This document shows positions 43,327-53,895 of a DNA stretch of 64,000 nt, piece after piece. Source of the stretch: Herbaspirillum sp. SJZ107 (GTDB lineage Bacteria; Pseudomonadota; Gammaproteobacteria; Burkholderiales; Burkholderiaceae_D); the NCBI RefSeq assembly GCF_006715485.1, contig NZ_VFNH01000002.1, positions 806,001-870,000 on the forward strand. The letters run 5' to 3'. Position numbers and translations under genes: made by a program. The notes under the pieces were generated by a model, which saw nothing but the letters and a program-made list of their open reading frames with translations, was not told the origin of the DNA and ran no database searches. Numbering within the stretch: position 1 is the first letter of the stretch; the number at the start of each line of letters is the position of its first letter.

Positions 43327-44838
43327 ATGACCGACCTCTCTATCCAGCATCGACCCCGCCTTCCGACGACCCGCATCTCCACCGGCGTGGCCGGCCTCGA
43401 TGACATCCTGAATGGCGGCCTGACTGCCCAGCGCGTCTACCTGGTCGAGGGTTCCCCCGGCACCGGCAAGACCACGCTCGGCCTGCAATTCCTGCTCGAC
43501 GGCGTCGCCAAGGGCGAAAGCGGTCTCTACATTACCTTGTCGGAAACCACGGACGAACTGCTGGCCGTGGCCGACAGCCACGGCTGGCACATGGATGGCA
43601 TCGCCATCCACGAACTGGCCAGCGACCACACGCTCGATCCGGATGCCCAGCAATCGGTGTTTCATCCGTCGGAGGTCGAACTTGGCGAGACCACCCAGGA
43701 CGTCATGGAAGAGATCGACCGCGTCAAGCCGGTGCGCGTGGTATTCGACAGCCTGTCCGAGATGCGCCTGCTGGCCCAGAATCCCTTGCGCTACCGGCGC
43801 CAGATCCTGGCCCTCAAGCAGTTCTTTGCATCGCGCGCTTGTACGGTGTTGCTTCTGGACGACAAAACCAACCAGGTCGACCAGCACCTGCACAGCATCG
43901 CCCACGGCGTCATCAGCCTGGAACAGATCGCCAAGGAATTCGGTAAGGAGCGGCGCCGCGTCAACATCATCAAGATGCGCGGTATCAAGTTCCGTGGCGG
44001 CTACCATGACTATGCGCTGGAAACCGGCGGCCTGCGCGTGTTTCCGCGCCTGGTGGCGGCCGAGCACCCGACGGAGTTCACGGCGCAGGTCCAGTCGACC
44101 GGTTCGGACGGCCTGGACGCGCTGCTGGGCGGCGGCCTGGTGGCCGGTACCAACACCCTGATCGTCGGCCCTTCGGGCATCGGCAAGACCACCTTGTCGA
44201 CGCGCTGCATGCTGACGGCGCTGCAGAACGGCGGCAAAGCCGCCTTCTACCTGTTCGACGAAGGCGTGGGTACCTTTTTCGCGCGCAACGTCGGCCTGGG
44301 CATGGACTTGCGGCCCTACGTCGAGAATGGCCAGCTGAACATCGTGCACATCGATCCGGCCGAGCTGTCGCCCGGCGAATTCGCCCAGATGCTGCGCGAT
44401 GCCGTCGAGTGCGACGGGGTCAAGTTCATCGGCATCGACAGCCTGAATGCTTACCAGCAAGCCATGCCGGGCGAGCAATACCTGACCTTGCAGATGCACG
44501 AACTGCTGTCCTACCTCAACATGCAGGGCGTGACCACGGTGCTGGTGCTGGGTCAGCACGGCCTGGTGGGCGAAGTGCGCACCGACATCGACCTGAGCTA
44601 CCTGAGCGACACGGCGGTGCTGCTGCGCTTCTTCGAGTCGAATGGACGCCTGCGCCGTGCGATCACCGTCATCAAGAGCCGCACCACGAGCCATGGACTG
44701 ACCATCCACGAATTGCTGCTGAACAGCCAGGGCGTGCAGATCGGCATTCCGCTGGAAGGCTTCGAAGGAGTCATGAGCGGCCTGCCGACCTACCGCGGCG
44801 TCACGCCGATGATGTTGAACAGCGATGACGCCCGGTAG
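43327..44838 (+). CDS. KaiC-like double-RecA-domain ATPase
   Basis: 503 aa in two homologous halves, as in the circadian clock protein KaiC. First half: GSPGTGKTTLGLQFL Walker A (about 50) and SETTDELL; second half: GPSGIGKTTLSTRCM (about 282) and DEGVGTFFARN. Each half has an equivalent of the catalytic acidic residues, though SET/DEG differ from the EE of cyanobacterial KaiC. Non-cyanobacterial KaiC homologues act in stress or signalling and often pair with a kinase. Its stop overlaps the next gene by 14 bp, so it is coupled to a hybrid histidine kinase. kaiA and kaiB are absent here. Confidence 0.85.
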   Translation: MTDLSIQHRPRLPTTRISTGVAGLDDILNGGLTAQRVYLVEGSPGTGKTTLGLQFLLDGVAKGESGLYITLSETTDELLAVADSHGWHMDGIAIHELASDHTLDPDAQQSVFHPSEVELGETTQDVMEEIDRVKPVRVVFDSLSEMRLLAQNPLRYRRQILALKQFFASRACTVLLLDDKTNQVDQHLHSIAHGVISLEQIAKEFGKERRRVNIIKMRGIKFRGGYHDYALETGGLRVFPRLVAAEHPTEFTAQVQSTGSDGLDALLGGGLVAGTNTLIVGPSGIGKTTLSTRCMLTALQNGGKAAFYLFDEGVGTFFARNVGLGMDLRPYVENGQLNIVHIDPAELSPGEFAQMLRDAVECDGVKFIGIDSLNAYQQAMPGEQYLTLQMHELLSYLNMQGVTTVLVLGQHGLVGEVRTDIDLSYLSDTAVLLRFFESNGRLRRAITVIKSRTTSHGLTIHELLLNSQGVQIGIPLEGFEGVMSGLPTYRGVTPMMLNSDDAR

Positions 44839-46537
44839 CCTGCCGGAGCAGCGCGTCCTGGTCCTGGCGCCGCGCGGGCGCGATGCGGAGGTGATCGGCG
44901 AAGTGCTGGCCCAGGACGGCATCGCCTGCGTGGCCCAGCCGCAGCTGGAAGCTTTGGTGACCGCCATGGAAGAGGGCGCGGCGGCCGCCATCATTGCCGA
45001 GGAAGCGCTCGATGCGCAGGGCATCGACCGCTTGGCCGCTATCCTGCAGCAACAGGCGCCATGGTCTGATTTTCCGCTGGTCGTGCTCGTGTCGCGTCCC
45101 GTCGGCATGGCGGCTGCCGGCGTGCGCGCCCGGCTGGCCGAGCTGGGCAGTATCATCCTGCTGGAGCGGCCGCTGAACGTGCAGACGCTGCGCAGCGCGG
45201 CCTTGGCGGCCTTGCGCGGCCGCGGCCGCCAGTATGCCGCGCGCGACATGCTGGTCGAGCGCGAACGCGCAGCCGAGGTGCTGCACGCCAGCCAGGAACA
45301 GCTGGTGCAGCTGAACGAAACCCTGGAAGCGCGCATCGACGAGCGCACGCGCGCGCTGGCCCAGGCCAATGACCGCCTGACCAACGAAATCATCGAGCGC
45401 GAGCGCGCCCTGCAGACCGTCAACCAGCTGCAGAAGATGGAAGCGATCGGCCAGCTTACGGGCGGCATCGCCCACGACTTCAACAATCTCTTGAACGTCG
45501 TGCAGGGCAACATGGACCTGATCGTGATGATGTCCCCGGACGAGGTCGCGCGCAAGCGGGCGGTCGTCGCGCGCAATGCCTGCCAGCGCGGCGCCAAGCT
45601 CACCAGCCAGCTGCTGGCGTTTTCGCGCAACCAGAGCCTGGACTTGCGGCCGGTCGCGGTCGGCACGCTGTTCGGCGGCATCCGCGACCTGGTGGCGACC
45701 TCGGTCGGCTCCGGGATTGCCCTCCAGTTCGAGGTCGACGACGATGCCGACGGCGCCATCGCGGTGCTGGCCGACACCAACCAGATCGAGATGGCGCTGC
45801 TGAACCTGGCGATCAATGCGCGCGACGCCATGCCTGGCGGCGGCAGCCTGCGCTTCCATGCGCGCCGCGCCGAACCGCCGCCGGCCTTGCTGCCAGCCGG
45901 CGACTACGTGTGCATCGCGGTCAGCGACAGCGGGGAGGGCATGAGCGCCGACGTCGCTGCCCGCGTGTTCGAACCCTTCTTTACCACCAAGGGCGTCGGC
46001 AAGGGCACCGGCCTGGGCCTGAGCCAGGTGTACGGACTGGCGCAGCAATCCGGCGGCGGCGCCCGCATCCTCAGCACACCAGGCGCCGGCACCACCGTCG
46101 AGATCTGGCTGCGCCACGCCGCGTCCGGCCACGACGGCCAGTTCGCCGCCGGCGCGGTGACGCGCGCGCGCCGGCCCGGTACCCGCATCCTCCTGGTCGA
46201 AGACGACGACGTGGTGCGCACTTCGATCGCCGAGTCGCTGCAGGCGCTGGGCCATGTCGTGAGCCAGGCCGCCAACGGCACGGCGGCGCTGGCCCGGCTG
46301 GCGGGCGAGCGCCCCGACCTGATGATCACCGACTACCTGATGCCGGGCATGACCGGTGCCGAGCTGATGCGCAAGGCACGCGCGGTCCATCCGGACCTGC
46401 CGATGATCATCGCCACCGGCTACGCCGACATGCGCGCGATCGAGTCAAGCATCGGCGGCGGCATCCTGCTGCGCAAGCCGTTCCAGCTGGCCGACCTGGA
46501 AGCCAGCATCGAACAGGCGCTCGAACGGCCGGCCTGA
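44825..46537 (+). CDS. Hybrid histidine kinase with N-terminal pseudo-receiver, partner of KaiC-like protein
   Basis: 570 aa, soluble (no membrane span). Residues 1-130 look like a receiver-type fold without the phospho-acceptor Asp. A coiled coil follows (about 140-205), then HisKA (GQLTGGIAHDFNNLLNVVQG, His about 219), HATPase (NLAINARDAMPGGG, DSGEGM, TGLGLSQVYG) and a C-terminal receiver (LLVEDDD, Asp in MITDYLMPGM about 500, K in LRKPF). Overlap with the kaiC-like gene indicates they form one module. The output regulator is not in the window. Confidence 0.88.
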   Translation: MTPGSLPEQRVLVLAPRGRDAEVIGEVLAQDGIACVAQPQLEALVTAMEEGAAAAIIAEEALDAQGIDRLAAILQQQAPWSDFPLVVLVSRPVGMAAAGVRARLAELGSIILLERPLNVQTLRSAALAALRGRGRQYAARDMLVERERAAEVLHASQEQLVQLNETLEARIDERTRALAQANDRLTNEIIERERALQTVNQLQKMEAIGQLTGGIAHDFNNLLNVVQGNMDLIVMMSPDEVARKRAVVARNACQRGAKLTSQLLAFSRNQSLDLRPVAVGTLFGGIRDLVATSVGSGIALQFEVDDDADGAIAVLADTNQIEMALLNLAINARDAMPGGGSLRFHARRAEPPPALLPAGDYVCIAVSDSGEGMSADVAARVFEPFFTTKGVGKGTGLGLSQVYGLAQQSGGGARILSTPGAGTTVEIWLRHAASGHDGQFAAGAVTRARRPGTRILLVEDDDVVRTSIAESLQALGHVVSQAANGTAALARLAGERPDLMITDYLMPGMTGAELMRKARAVHPDLPMIIATGYADMRAIESSIGGGILLRKPFQLADLEASIEQALERPA

Positions 46538-46548
46538 GCGTGCCGGTT

Positions 46549-47223
46549 TTATAACTGGCCGTTTTCCGCAAACGAATGCACCAGCGGCCCGGCCACCACG
46601 AAATGATCGAGCACCCGGATGTCGACCAGCGCCAGCGCCTGGGTCAGCAGGCGTGTCAGGTGCAGGTCGGCGTGGCTGGGTTCGGCCACGCCGGACGGGT
46701 GGTTGTGGGCCAGGATCACGCTGGCGGCGTTGCAGGCCAGCGCCTCCTTCACCACTTCGCGCGGGTAGACGCTGGCCTGGGTGAGGGTGCCGCGAAACAA
46801 TTCTTTGTCGGCGATCAGGCGCGCTCTGACGTCCAGGAACAACACCACGAAGGATTCGTGCTGCTGGCCGCCGAGCCGGATGCGCAGGTAGCGCTTGACC
46901 AGCTCGGGCGACTCCATGGTCGTGCCGGTTTGTAATTGTTCACTGATGGCGCGCCGCGCCAGTTCCATCACTGCCTGCAGCTGCGCATACTTGGCCATGC
47001 CGAGGCCGTGCACCTCGGAAAAATCGTTCAGCGTGGCGCCGAACAGGCCGTGCAGCGAGCCGAAGTGCTGCAAGATGTCGCGTCCGAGCTCGACCGCGCT
47101 CTTGCCACGCACGCCGACCCGCAGCAGCAGGGCCAGCAGTTCGGGATTGGACAGCGCCGCCGCGCCATCGCGCACCAGCCGCTCGCGCGGCCGTTCCTGT
47201 TCGCTCCAGTCATTGATGCCCAT
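46549..47223 (-). CDS. radC: RadC/JAB-domain protein
   Basis: 224 aa. Helix-hairpin-helix N-terminal region ([18 protein letters not shown], then [20 protein letters not shown]) and the JAB/MPN metal site with [14 protein letters not shown] (HxHx7Sx2D) near residue 172. Although named for DNA repair, its biochemical function is unsettled. It points toward rpmB-rpmG on the same strand but is separated from them by the oppositely oriented KaiC-kinase pair, against the frequent radC-rpmB-rpmG order. Confidence 0.95.
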   Translation of the reverse strand: MGINDWSEQERPRERLVRDGAAALSNPELLALLLRVGVRGKSAVELGRDILQHFGSLHGLFGATLNDFSEVHGLGMAKYAQLQAVMELARRAISEQLQTGTTMESPELVKRYLRIRLGGQQHESFVVLFLDVRARLIADKELFRGTLTQASVYPREVVKEALACNAASVILAHNHPSGVAEPSHADLHLTRLLTQALALVDIRVLDHFVVAGPLVHSFAENGQL

Positions 47224-47335
47224 GGTTCTCCTTGCCTAAAATATAAGCAAAAAATGGCGGAGCAAAGTGGGGGAAGGCGGGCGGAAAGGACGGCTCTGGC
47301 TTACAATAGCGGTTTGCACGCAACCTCGACACCCA

Positions 47336-47791
47336 ATGTCTTCTTCCACCGCTCCCGTTGTCACCGAATCGTCTTACCTGACGCTGCACTATCGCCTCGC
47401 CACCGCCGACGGTACCGATATCGTCACGACCTTCGGCGCTACCCCGGCCACGCTGCTGCTGGGCCAGGGCCAGCTCGCACCCTTCCTCGAACAGCGCCTG
47501 CTGGGCCTGGCGGAAGGCACGCACCAGACCTTTGAGTTGAGTCCGGCTGAAGGGTTCGGCGAACGTAACCCGGAACTGATCCAGGCCGTGTCGAAGAAGA
47601 CCCTGGAAGAGAATTCGGTGCCGGACGCCGACTACCAGGTCGGCGACTTGGTCGATTTCGCGGCGCCGAGCGGCGGCCGCTTTGCCGGCGTGCTGCGCGA
47701 AGTGCGCGAAAACGACGCCGTATTCGATTTCAACCACCCGCTCGCAGGCCAGCCGCTGACCTTCGAGGTGCAGCTTATTTCCGTACTCTAA
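47336..47791 (+). CDS. fkpB: FKBP-type peptidyl-prolyl isomerase, SlpA family
   Basis: 151 aa starting MSSSTAPVV. The SlyD/SlpA fold is clear: [36 protein letters not shown], and the [12 protein letters not shown] stretch of the IF (insert-in-flap) region. It catalyses prolyl isomerisation and acts as a cytosolic chaperone. The following gene, 10 nt on, is ispH; fkpB-ispH is a conserved pair. Confidence 0.93.
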   Translation: MSSSTAPVVTESSYLTLHYRLATADGTDIVTTFGATPATLLLGQGQLAPFLEQRLLGLAEGTHQTFELSPAEGFGERNPELIQAVSKKTLEENSVPDADYQVGDLVDFAAPSGGRFAGVLREVRENDAVFDFNHPLAGQPLTFEVQLISVL

Positions 47792-47801
47792 TTACCTACA
47801 C

Positions 47802-48746
47802 ATGGATAACGAGATTCTGTTGGCCCAGCCGCGCGGTTTCTGCGCCGGCGTCGACCGCGCGATCGAGATCGTCGAGCGTGCCCTGCAGCAGTTCGGCGCG
47901 CCGATCTACGTGCGCCACGAGATCGTCCACAACGCCTACGTCGTCAGCGACCTGCGCAACAAGGGCGCGATCTTCATCGAAGACCTGGACGACGTCCCGG
48001 CCGGCAACACGCTGGTGTTCTCGGCCCACGGCGTGTCGAAGGCAGTGCGCGAGGAAGCCGAATCGCGCGGCCTGAAGGTGTTCGATGCGACCTGCCCGCT
48101 GGTGACCAAGGTCCACGTCGAAGTCGCCAAGATGCGCAAGCAGGGCGCCGAGATCATCATGATCGGCCACGCCGGCCACCCGGAAGTCGAAGGCACGATG
48201 GGCCAGGCGGAAGAAGGCATGCACCTGGTCGAGACCGTCGACGACGTGCAAAAGCTGCAAGTCGCCAACCCGGACCTGCTGGCCTACGTGTCGCAGACCA
48301 CGCTGTCGGTCGACGACACCGCCGAGATCATCGAGGCCCTGAAGGCGCGTTTCCCGAACATCATCGAACCGAAGAAGGGCGACATCTGCTACGCCACCAC
48401 CAACCGCCAGGAAGCCGTCAAGTTCCTGGCGCCGCAGGTGGAAGTCGTGATCGTGGTCGGCAGCCCCAACAGCTCGAACTCGAACCGCCTGCGCGAAGTG
48501 GCCGACAAGATGGGCACGCCGGCCTACATGGTCGACAATGCCGCCGCCATCGACCCGGCCTGGATCGAGGGTAAGAAGCGCATCGGCGTCACCGCCGGTG
48601 CTTCGGCCCCGGAAGTGCTGGTGCAGGCCGTCATCGACCGCCTCAAGGAACTGGGCGCCGCCAGCGTGCGTGCGCTCGAGGGCGTTGAAGAGAACGTCAC
48701 CTTCCCGCTGCCCAAGGGCCTGGACGGCAACAAGGCCGCTGCCTGA
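47802..48746 (+). CDS. ispH: 4-Hydroxy-3-methylbut-2-enyl diphosphate reductase
   Basis: 314 aa, last enzyme of the MEP isoprenoid pathway. Three [4Fe-4S]-cluster cysteines are at C14 (GFCAGV), C98 (DATCPLV) and C196 ([10 protein letters not shown]); the conserved E in TTNRQEAV and the SNSNRL substrate segment are intact. In the usual place after fkpB. Confidence 0.97.
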   Translation: MDNEILLAQPRGFCAGVDRAIEIVERALQQFGAPIYVRHEIVHNAYVVSDLRNKGAIFIEDLDDVPAGNTLVFSAHGVSKAVREEAESRGLKVFDATCPLVTKVHVEVAKMRKQGAEIIMIGHAGHPEVEGTMGQAEEGMHLVETVDDVQKLQVANPDLLAYVSQTTLSVDDTAEIIEALKARFPNIIEPKKGDICYATTNRQEAVKFLAPQVEVVIVVGSPNSSNSNRLREVADKMGTPAYMVDNAAAIDPAWIEGKKRIGVTAGASAPEVLVQAVIDRLKELGAASVRALEGVEENVTFPLPKGLDGNKAAA

Positions 48747-48758
48747 TCTGACTTGTAT

Positions 48759-48790
48759 GACCGGCCGGCCGTTCGGCCGGTCGTCTTTTT
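48759..48790 (+). terminator. Rho-independent terminator of fkpB-ispH
   Basis: Perfect 9-bp stem GACCGGCCG / CGGCCGGTC with a six-base loop and a T-rich tail, just before the apt gene. Confidence 0.88.
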
Positions 48791-48810
48791 CATTCCTGAG
48801 TACTTTTCCC

Positions 48811-49350
48811 ATGCGCGACGTCAATGTCAGCGAAGCCGAACTCGGCTTCGACTCGATCCCCCTCGAATTTTTCCAGGACTATCCCGAACCCGGTGTCAAT
48901 TTCATCGACGTCGGCTGCGTCTTCGACAACCCCGTCCACTGGCGCATCGCCGTCGACACCCTGGCCGCGCGCACCGCGCAGCTCGACTTCGACTTCATCG
49001 TCGCCATGGATGCGCGCGGCTTCATGCTGGCCGGCGCGCTGGCATATGGGCGCGGCATCGGTTTCGCGATGGCGCGCAAGGCCGGCAAGCTGCCCGGCGA
49101 GGCGATCCGCATCGACTACCAGCGCGAGTACGGCAGCGCCACCATCGAGATCCAGCCGGAGCGCATCAAGGGCCGGCGCGTGCTGATCGTCGACGACGTG
49201 CTGGCCACCGGCGGCACGATCGAGGCGGCGGCCAGCCTGCTGCGCCGGATCGGCAAGGACGTGGTCGGCGCGGCGGCGCTGTTTGATATCGCCTTTTTCA
49301 AGGACAAGCGGGCCTTGACCATGCCGGTCGTGACCCTGCGCGACGTGTGA
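48811..49350 (+). CDS. apt: Adenine phosphoribosyltransferase-type purine salvage enzyme
   Basis: 179 aa. The PRPP-binding motif is VLIVDDVLATGGTIEAA, the catalytic loop follows DFIVAMDARGFMLAGALA, and DYQREYGSATIEIQ is the apt-like flexible loop. Note MDARGF where most Apt have the E-x-R-G form. Converts adenine and PRPP to AMP. The gene sits right after the ispH terminator and has a long-loop hairpin after it (49370-49402). Confidence 0.92.
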   Translation: MRDVNVSEAELGFDSIPLEFFQDYPEPGVNFIDVGCVFDNPVHWRIAVDTLAARTAQLDFDFIVAMDARGFMLAGALAYGRGIGFAMARKAGKLPGEAIRIDYQREYGSATIEIQPERIKGRRVLIVDDVLATGGTIEAAASLLRRIGKDVVGAAALFDIAFFKDKRALTMPVVTLRDV

Positions 49351-49369
49351 GTTTCGTGTTATTCCAGTG

Positions 49370-49402
49370 CAGGGCGGCACGCTTTTCAGGCATGCCGCCC
49401 TG
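49370..49402 (+). terminator. Hairpin after apt
   Basis: Perfect 10-bp arms CAGGGCGGCA / TGCCGCCCTG with a 13-base loop, 20 nt after the apt stop. No T-run, so this is a weak or factor-dependent terminator at best. Confidence 0.5.
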
Positions 49403-49566
49403 TGTTGCATGATGCGGGTGCGTTCCGGTTCCTGGCGGTTCCCTTGGTAAAGCGATAGTTGGTTGTGCGTAGAATTTCCGATATTAGTTTTTGTAAAACA
49501 TCGCTATGATGATGGCGCCCGGAATTCCTGCGCAGTCAGCACTGCAGTAAATTACCTGCACCAGAG

Positions 49567-49602
49567 CGGCACTTCGGAGAACCCGGGTGCCGTTTTTGTT
49601 TT
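49567..49602 (+). terminator. Leader terminator/attenuator in front of livH
   Basis: CGGCAC pairs with GTGCCG (inner bases continue with mismatches), followed by TTTTTGTTTT, ending about 21 bases before the livH ATG. It lies between livH and the upstream region, so transcripts starting further up would have to pass it. Confidence 0.65.
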
Positions 49603-49622
49603 GCCTAGATAGAGACAACAGA

Positions 49623-50552
49623 ATGGAAACTTTCATCCAACAGGTCCTGAATGGACTGGTGATGGGCAGCATGTATGCGCTGATCGCACTCGGCTATACG
49701 ATGGTGTACGGGGTCCTCAACCTGATCAACTTCGCCCACGGCGACGTGCTGATGATCGGCGCCATGGTCGGCCTGTCGATCCTGCACATGCTGGAAAGCG
49801 CGTTTCCCGGTCTGCCCGGTGGCGTGCAGCTAGCGGTTGCCATCGTCGGCGCGATCCCCGTCACCATGCTGGTCAACATCCTGATCGAGCGCGTCGCCTA
49901 CCGCCGCCTGCGCAATGCGCCGCGCCTGGCGCCGCTGATCACGGCGATCGGCGTGTCGATCCTGCTCAAGACCTTTGCGATGATGATCTGGGGCCGCAGC
50001 CCCCTGCCGTTCCCGCAATTGCTGTCGTCCGACCCGATCATGATCGGCGGCGCCGTCATTTCCCAGACCCAGGTGCTGCTGATCGTGCTGGCGGTGGTGT
50101 GCATGTTCGCGCTGGCGATGCTGGTCGAAAAGACCCGCATCGGCCGTGCCATGCGCGCGGTGGCGGAAAACCCGCGCGTGGCCGGCCTGATGGGCGTCGA
50201 TTCGAACCGCGTGATCGTGACCACCTTCGCCCTCGGTGCCGCGCTGGCGGCGGTGGCCGGCGTGATGTGGGGCGCCAATTACGCCTCGATCCAGTTCGAG
50301 ACCGGCACCCTGCCGGGCATGAAAGCCTTCTGCGCCGCGGTGCTCGGCGGTATCGGCAATATTTATGGCGCCATGATCGGCGGTATCGTGCTTGGCATCA
50401 TCGAAAGCCTGGGTGCCGGCTATATCGGCGAAATCACCGGCGGCTTCCTCGGCAGCCAGTACCAGGACATCTTCGCCTTCGTGGTGCTGATCCTGGTGCT
50501 GACCGTGCGCCCGTCCGGCATCATGGGCGAACGCGTGGCCGACCGCGCCTGA
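49623..50552 (+). CDS. livH: High-affinity branched-chain amino acid permease, LivH
   Basis: 309 aa starting METFIQQVLNGLVMGSMYAL. Eight to nine membrane spans; GYTMVYGVLNLINFAHGD is the signature of the BPD_transp_2/LivH family, and the LGGIGNIYGAMIGGIVLG stretch is the conserved cytoplasmic coupling region. First gene of livHMGF, 18 bp before livM. A substrate-binding gene is not adjacent. Confidence 0.94.
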   Translation: METFIQQVLNGLVMGSMYALIALGYTMVYGVLNLINFAHGDVLMIGAMVGLSILHMLESAFPGLPGGVQLAVAIVGAIPVTMLVNILIERVAYRRLRNAPRLAPLITAIGVSILLKTFAMMIWGRSPLPFPQLLSSDPIMIGGAVISQTQVLLIVLAVVCMFALAMLVEKTRIGRAMRAVAENPRVAGLMGVDSNRVIVTTFALGAALAAVAGVMWGANYASIQFETGTLPGMKAFCAAVLGGIGNIYGAMIGGIVLGIIESLGAGYIGEITGGFLGSQYQDIFAFVVLILVLTVRPSGIMGERVADRA

Positions 50553-50570
50553 GCCCGGGAGATTAAAAAC

Positions 50571-51784
<1,214 letters not shown>

Positions 51785-51788
<4 letters not shown>

Positions 51789-52552
51789 GTGAACTGATCC
51801 TGAATATTGCCGGCGTGAATAAACGCTTTGGCGGCCTGCAGGCGCTGACCGAGGTCGGCATCCAGATTGCCAAGGGCCAGATCTATGGCTTGATCGGTCC
51901 GAATGGCGCGGGTAAAACGACCTTCTTCAACGTGATCACCGGGCTGTACCAGCCGGACACCGGCACCTTCGAGCTGGACGGCAAGCCGTATTCGCCGTCG
52001 GCGCCGCACAAGGTTGCGCAGGCCGGCATCGCCCGCACTTTCCAGAACATCCGCCTGTTCGGCGAGATGACGGCACTGGAAAACGTGATGGTCGGGCGCC
52101 ACGTGCGCACCCGCCAGGGCGTGTTCGGCGCCATCTTCCGCCACGGCGCGGCGCGCCGCGAAGAAGCGGCGATCCGCGCCCGCGCCCAGGAATTGCTCGA
52201 CTTCGTCGGCATCGGGCAGTTCGGCAACCGCACCGCGCGCTACCTGTCCTACGGCGACCAGCGCCGCCTGGAAATCGCCCGCGCGCTGGCGACCGAGCCG
52301 CGCCTGCTGGCGCTGGACGAGCCGGCGGCCGGCATGAACGCCACCGAAAAGCTGGCGTTGCGCGAACTGCTGGTCAAGATCAAGGACGCCGGCATCACGA
52401 TCCTGCTGATCGAGCACGACGTGAAACTCATGATGGGCCTGTGCGACCGCATTTCGGTGCTCGAGTACGGCAAATTGATCGCGGAAGGCTTGCCGGCCGA
52501 GATCCAGAAGAACCAGGCGGTGATCGAGGCCTACCTGGGTGGAGCACATTGA
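51785..52552 (+). CDS. livG: Branched-chain amino acid ABC transporter ATPase, LivG
   Basis: 255 aa. Walker A is GPNGAGKTTFFN, signature loop YLSYGDQRRLEIARAL (a normal LivG variant of LSGGQ), Walker B LLALDEPAAGMN, then the H-loop IEHDVKLMM. It hydrolyses ATP on the cytosolic side of LivHM. Translated by ATGA overlap with livM. Confidence 0.95.
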
Positions 52553-52555
52553 ACG

Positions 52556-53278
52556 ATGCGTGAAAATATCCTGAATATCGCCGGCCTGAAGGTCGCCTAC
52601 GGCGGCATCAAGGCGGTCAAGGGCATCGACCTGCGGGTCGACCGCGGCGAGCTGGTGACCCTGATCGGGGCCAACGGCGCCGGCAAGACCACGACCCTGA
52701 AGGCGATCACCGGCACCCTGCCGCAGTGCAAGGTGGAAGGCACGATCAGCTACCTGGGCCAGCCCCTGGCGAGCACGAAATCCTTCAAGCTGGTGCAGCA
52801 AAAACTGGCGATGGTGCCGGAAGGGCGGGGCGTGTTCACCCGCATGAGCATCCACGAAAACCTGTTGATGGGCGCTTATACGCGCAACGACAAGGCTGGC
52901 ATCGAGGCCGACATCGAGAAGTGGTACGCCGTCTTCCCGCGCCTGAAGGAGCGCGCGAGCCAACTGGCCGGCACCCTGTCCGGCGGCGAGCAGCAGATGC
53001 TGGCGATGGCGCGCGCGCTGATGTGCCATCCGACCCTGCTGCTGCTGGACGAGCCATCGATGGGCCTGGCGCCGATCATGGTGGAAAAGATCTTCGAGGT
53101 GATCCGCGACGTATCGAAGCAGGGCATCACCATCCTGCTGGTGGAGCAGAACGCGAAACTGGCGCTGCAGGCGGCCGACCGCGCCTATGTGATGGAATCC
53201 GGCGCGCTGACGATGAGCGGGAATGCGGCGGACCTGCTGCACGATCCGCGGGTGCAGGCGGCGTATCTTGGCGAGTAA
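52556..53278 (+). CDS. livF: Branched-chain amino acid ABC transporter ATPase, LivF
   Basis: 240 aa. Walker A GANGAGKTTTLK, signature LSGGEQQMLAMARAL, Walker B LLLDEPSMGLAP, H-loop VEQNAKLAL; the VPEGRGVF motif is typical of LivF. Three bases after livG. A convergent terminator follows at 53283. Confidence 0.95.
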   Translation: MRENILNIAGLKVAYGGIKAVKGIDLRVDRGELVTLIGANGAGKTTTLKAITGTLPQCKVEGTISYLGQPLASTKSFKLVQQKLAMVPEGRGVFTRMSIHENLLMGAYTRNDKAGIEADIEKWYAVFPRLKERASQLAGTLSGGEQQMLAMARALMCHPTLLLLDEPSMGLAPIMVEKIFEVIRDVSKQGITILLVEQNAKLALQAADRAYVMESGALTMSGNAADLLHDPRVQAAYLGE

Positions 53279-53282
53279 ATAA

Positions 53283-53318
53283 AAACGGCCCGGACCGCGC
53301 AAGCGATCCGGGCCGTTT
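53283..53318. terminator. Bidirectional terminator between livF and phaP
   Basis: Perfect 12-bp stem AAACGGCCCGGA / TCCGGGCCGTTT with a 12-base loop and A/T runs on both sides; it serves the convergent liv and phasin transcripts. Confidence 0.85.
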
Positions 53319-53340
53319 AATCATTCAGATAGCTTTATGC

Positions 53341-53895
53341 TCAGGCAGCGGCAACCTTGTTGGCAGCCTGGGTGAACTGCGACACGGCCGCGTTCACGTT
53401 GGTTTCCATGGCTTCGCGTGCCTGCTTGGTGGTCTTGCTGAACTGCTCGTAGCCGGCGTTGGCGTTGCTGATGGCGGTCTTCAGGGCCGAGACGTAGGCT
53501 TCCGAGCCGGCCGGGGCGTTCTTGGTCACTTCGTCGACCAGCGAGATCACCTTGCGGTTGACTTCAGCGAACTGGCTTTCGGCGACTTTCGAGAATTCGG
53601 CGCCGGTGTCGGCGGCGATCGATGCAACCTGACGGCCATAGGTCATGGCTTTTTCTGCGCTCGGCTGGGCTTGCGAAGCCGACACCGAGAAGAATTCCTG
53701 GGCATCCTTGGCCGCCAGCAGCTGGCGTGCGGTTGCCGACGAGTTTTCAAGGGCGGCCTTGGCGGTGTTGATGTTCAGCTCGACCAGCTTTTCCATGCCT
53801 TCGAAGGTCTTCGAAGTCAGGGTGGACATCAGGGCAAACTGGGATTCGAGATTGGCTTTGGTCGCGTTCGAAAACTGCTCAGGGAATGCAAACAT
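53341..53895 (-). CDS. phaP: Phasin family protein (PHA granule-associated)
   Basis: 184 aa starting MFAFPEQFSNATKANLE with GGAGAACTAC before the ATG. The phasin_2 family pattern (FEGMEKLVELNINTAKAALE, then LLAAKDAQEFFSVSASQAQPSAEKAMTYGRQV) is clear. All-helical, coats polyhydroxyalkanoate granules and controls their number and size. No phaC or phaA gene is adjacent. A perfect FNR-type site lies 182 bp upstream of its start. Confidence 0.92.
   Translation of the reverse strand: MFAFPEQFSNATKANLESQFALMSTLTSKTFEGMEKLVELNINTAKAALENSSATARQLLAAKDAQEFFSVSASQAQPSAEKAMTYGRQVASIAADTGAEFSKVAESQFAEVNRKVISLVDEVTKNAPAGSEAYVSALKTAISNANAGYEQFSKTTKQAREAMETNVNAAVSQFTQAANKVAAA

Noticed and set aside
43105..45831. 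908-codon minus-strand frame opposite the KaiC-like and kinase genes
   Set aside because: Same reason; the plus-strand proteins have intact Walker and kinase motifs.
49506..49550. 14-codon ORF upstream of livH as a classical branched-chain leader peptide
   Set aside because: It has only one Ile and one Leu, and no clear ribosome site; kept only as a possibility in the liv finding.
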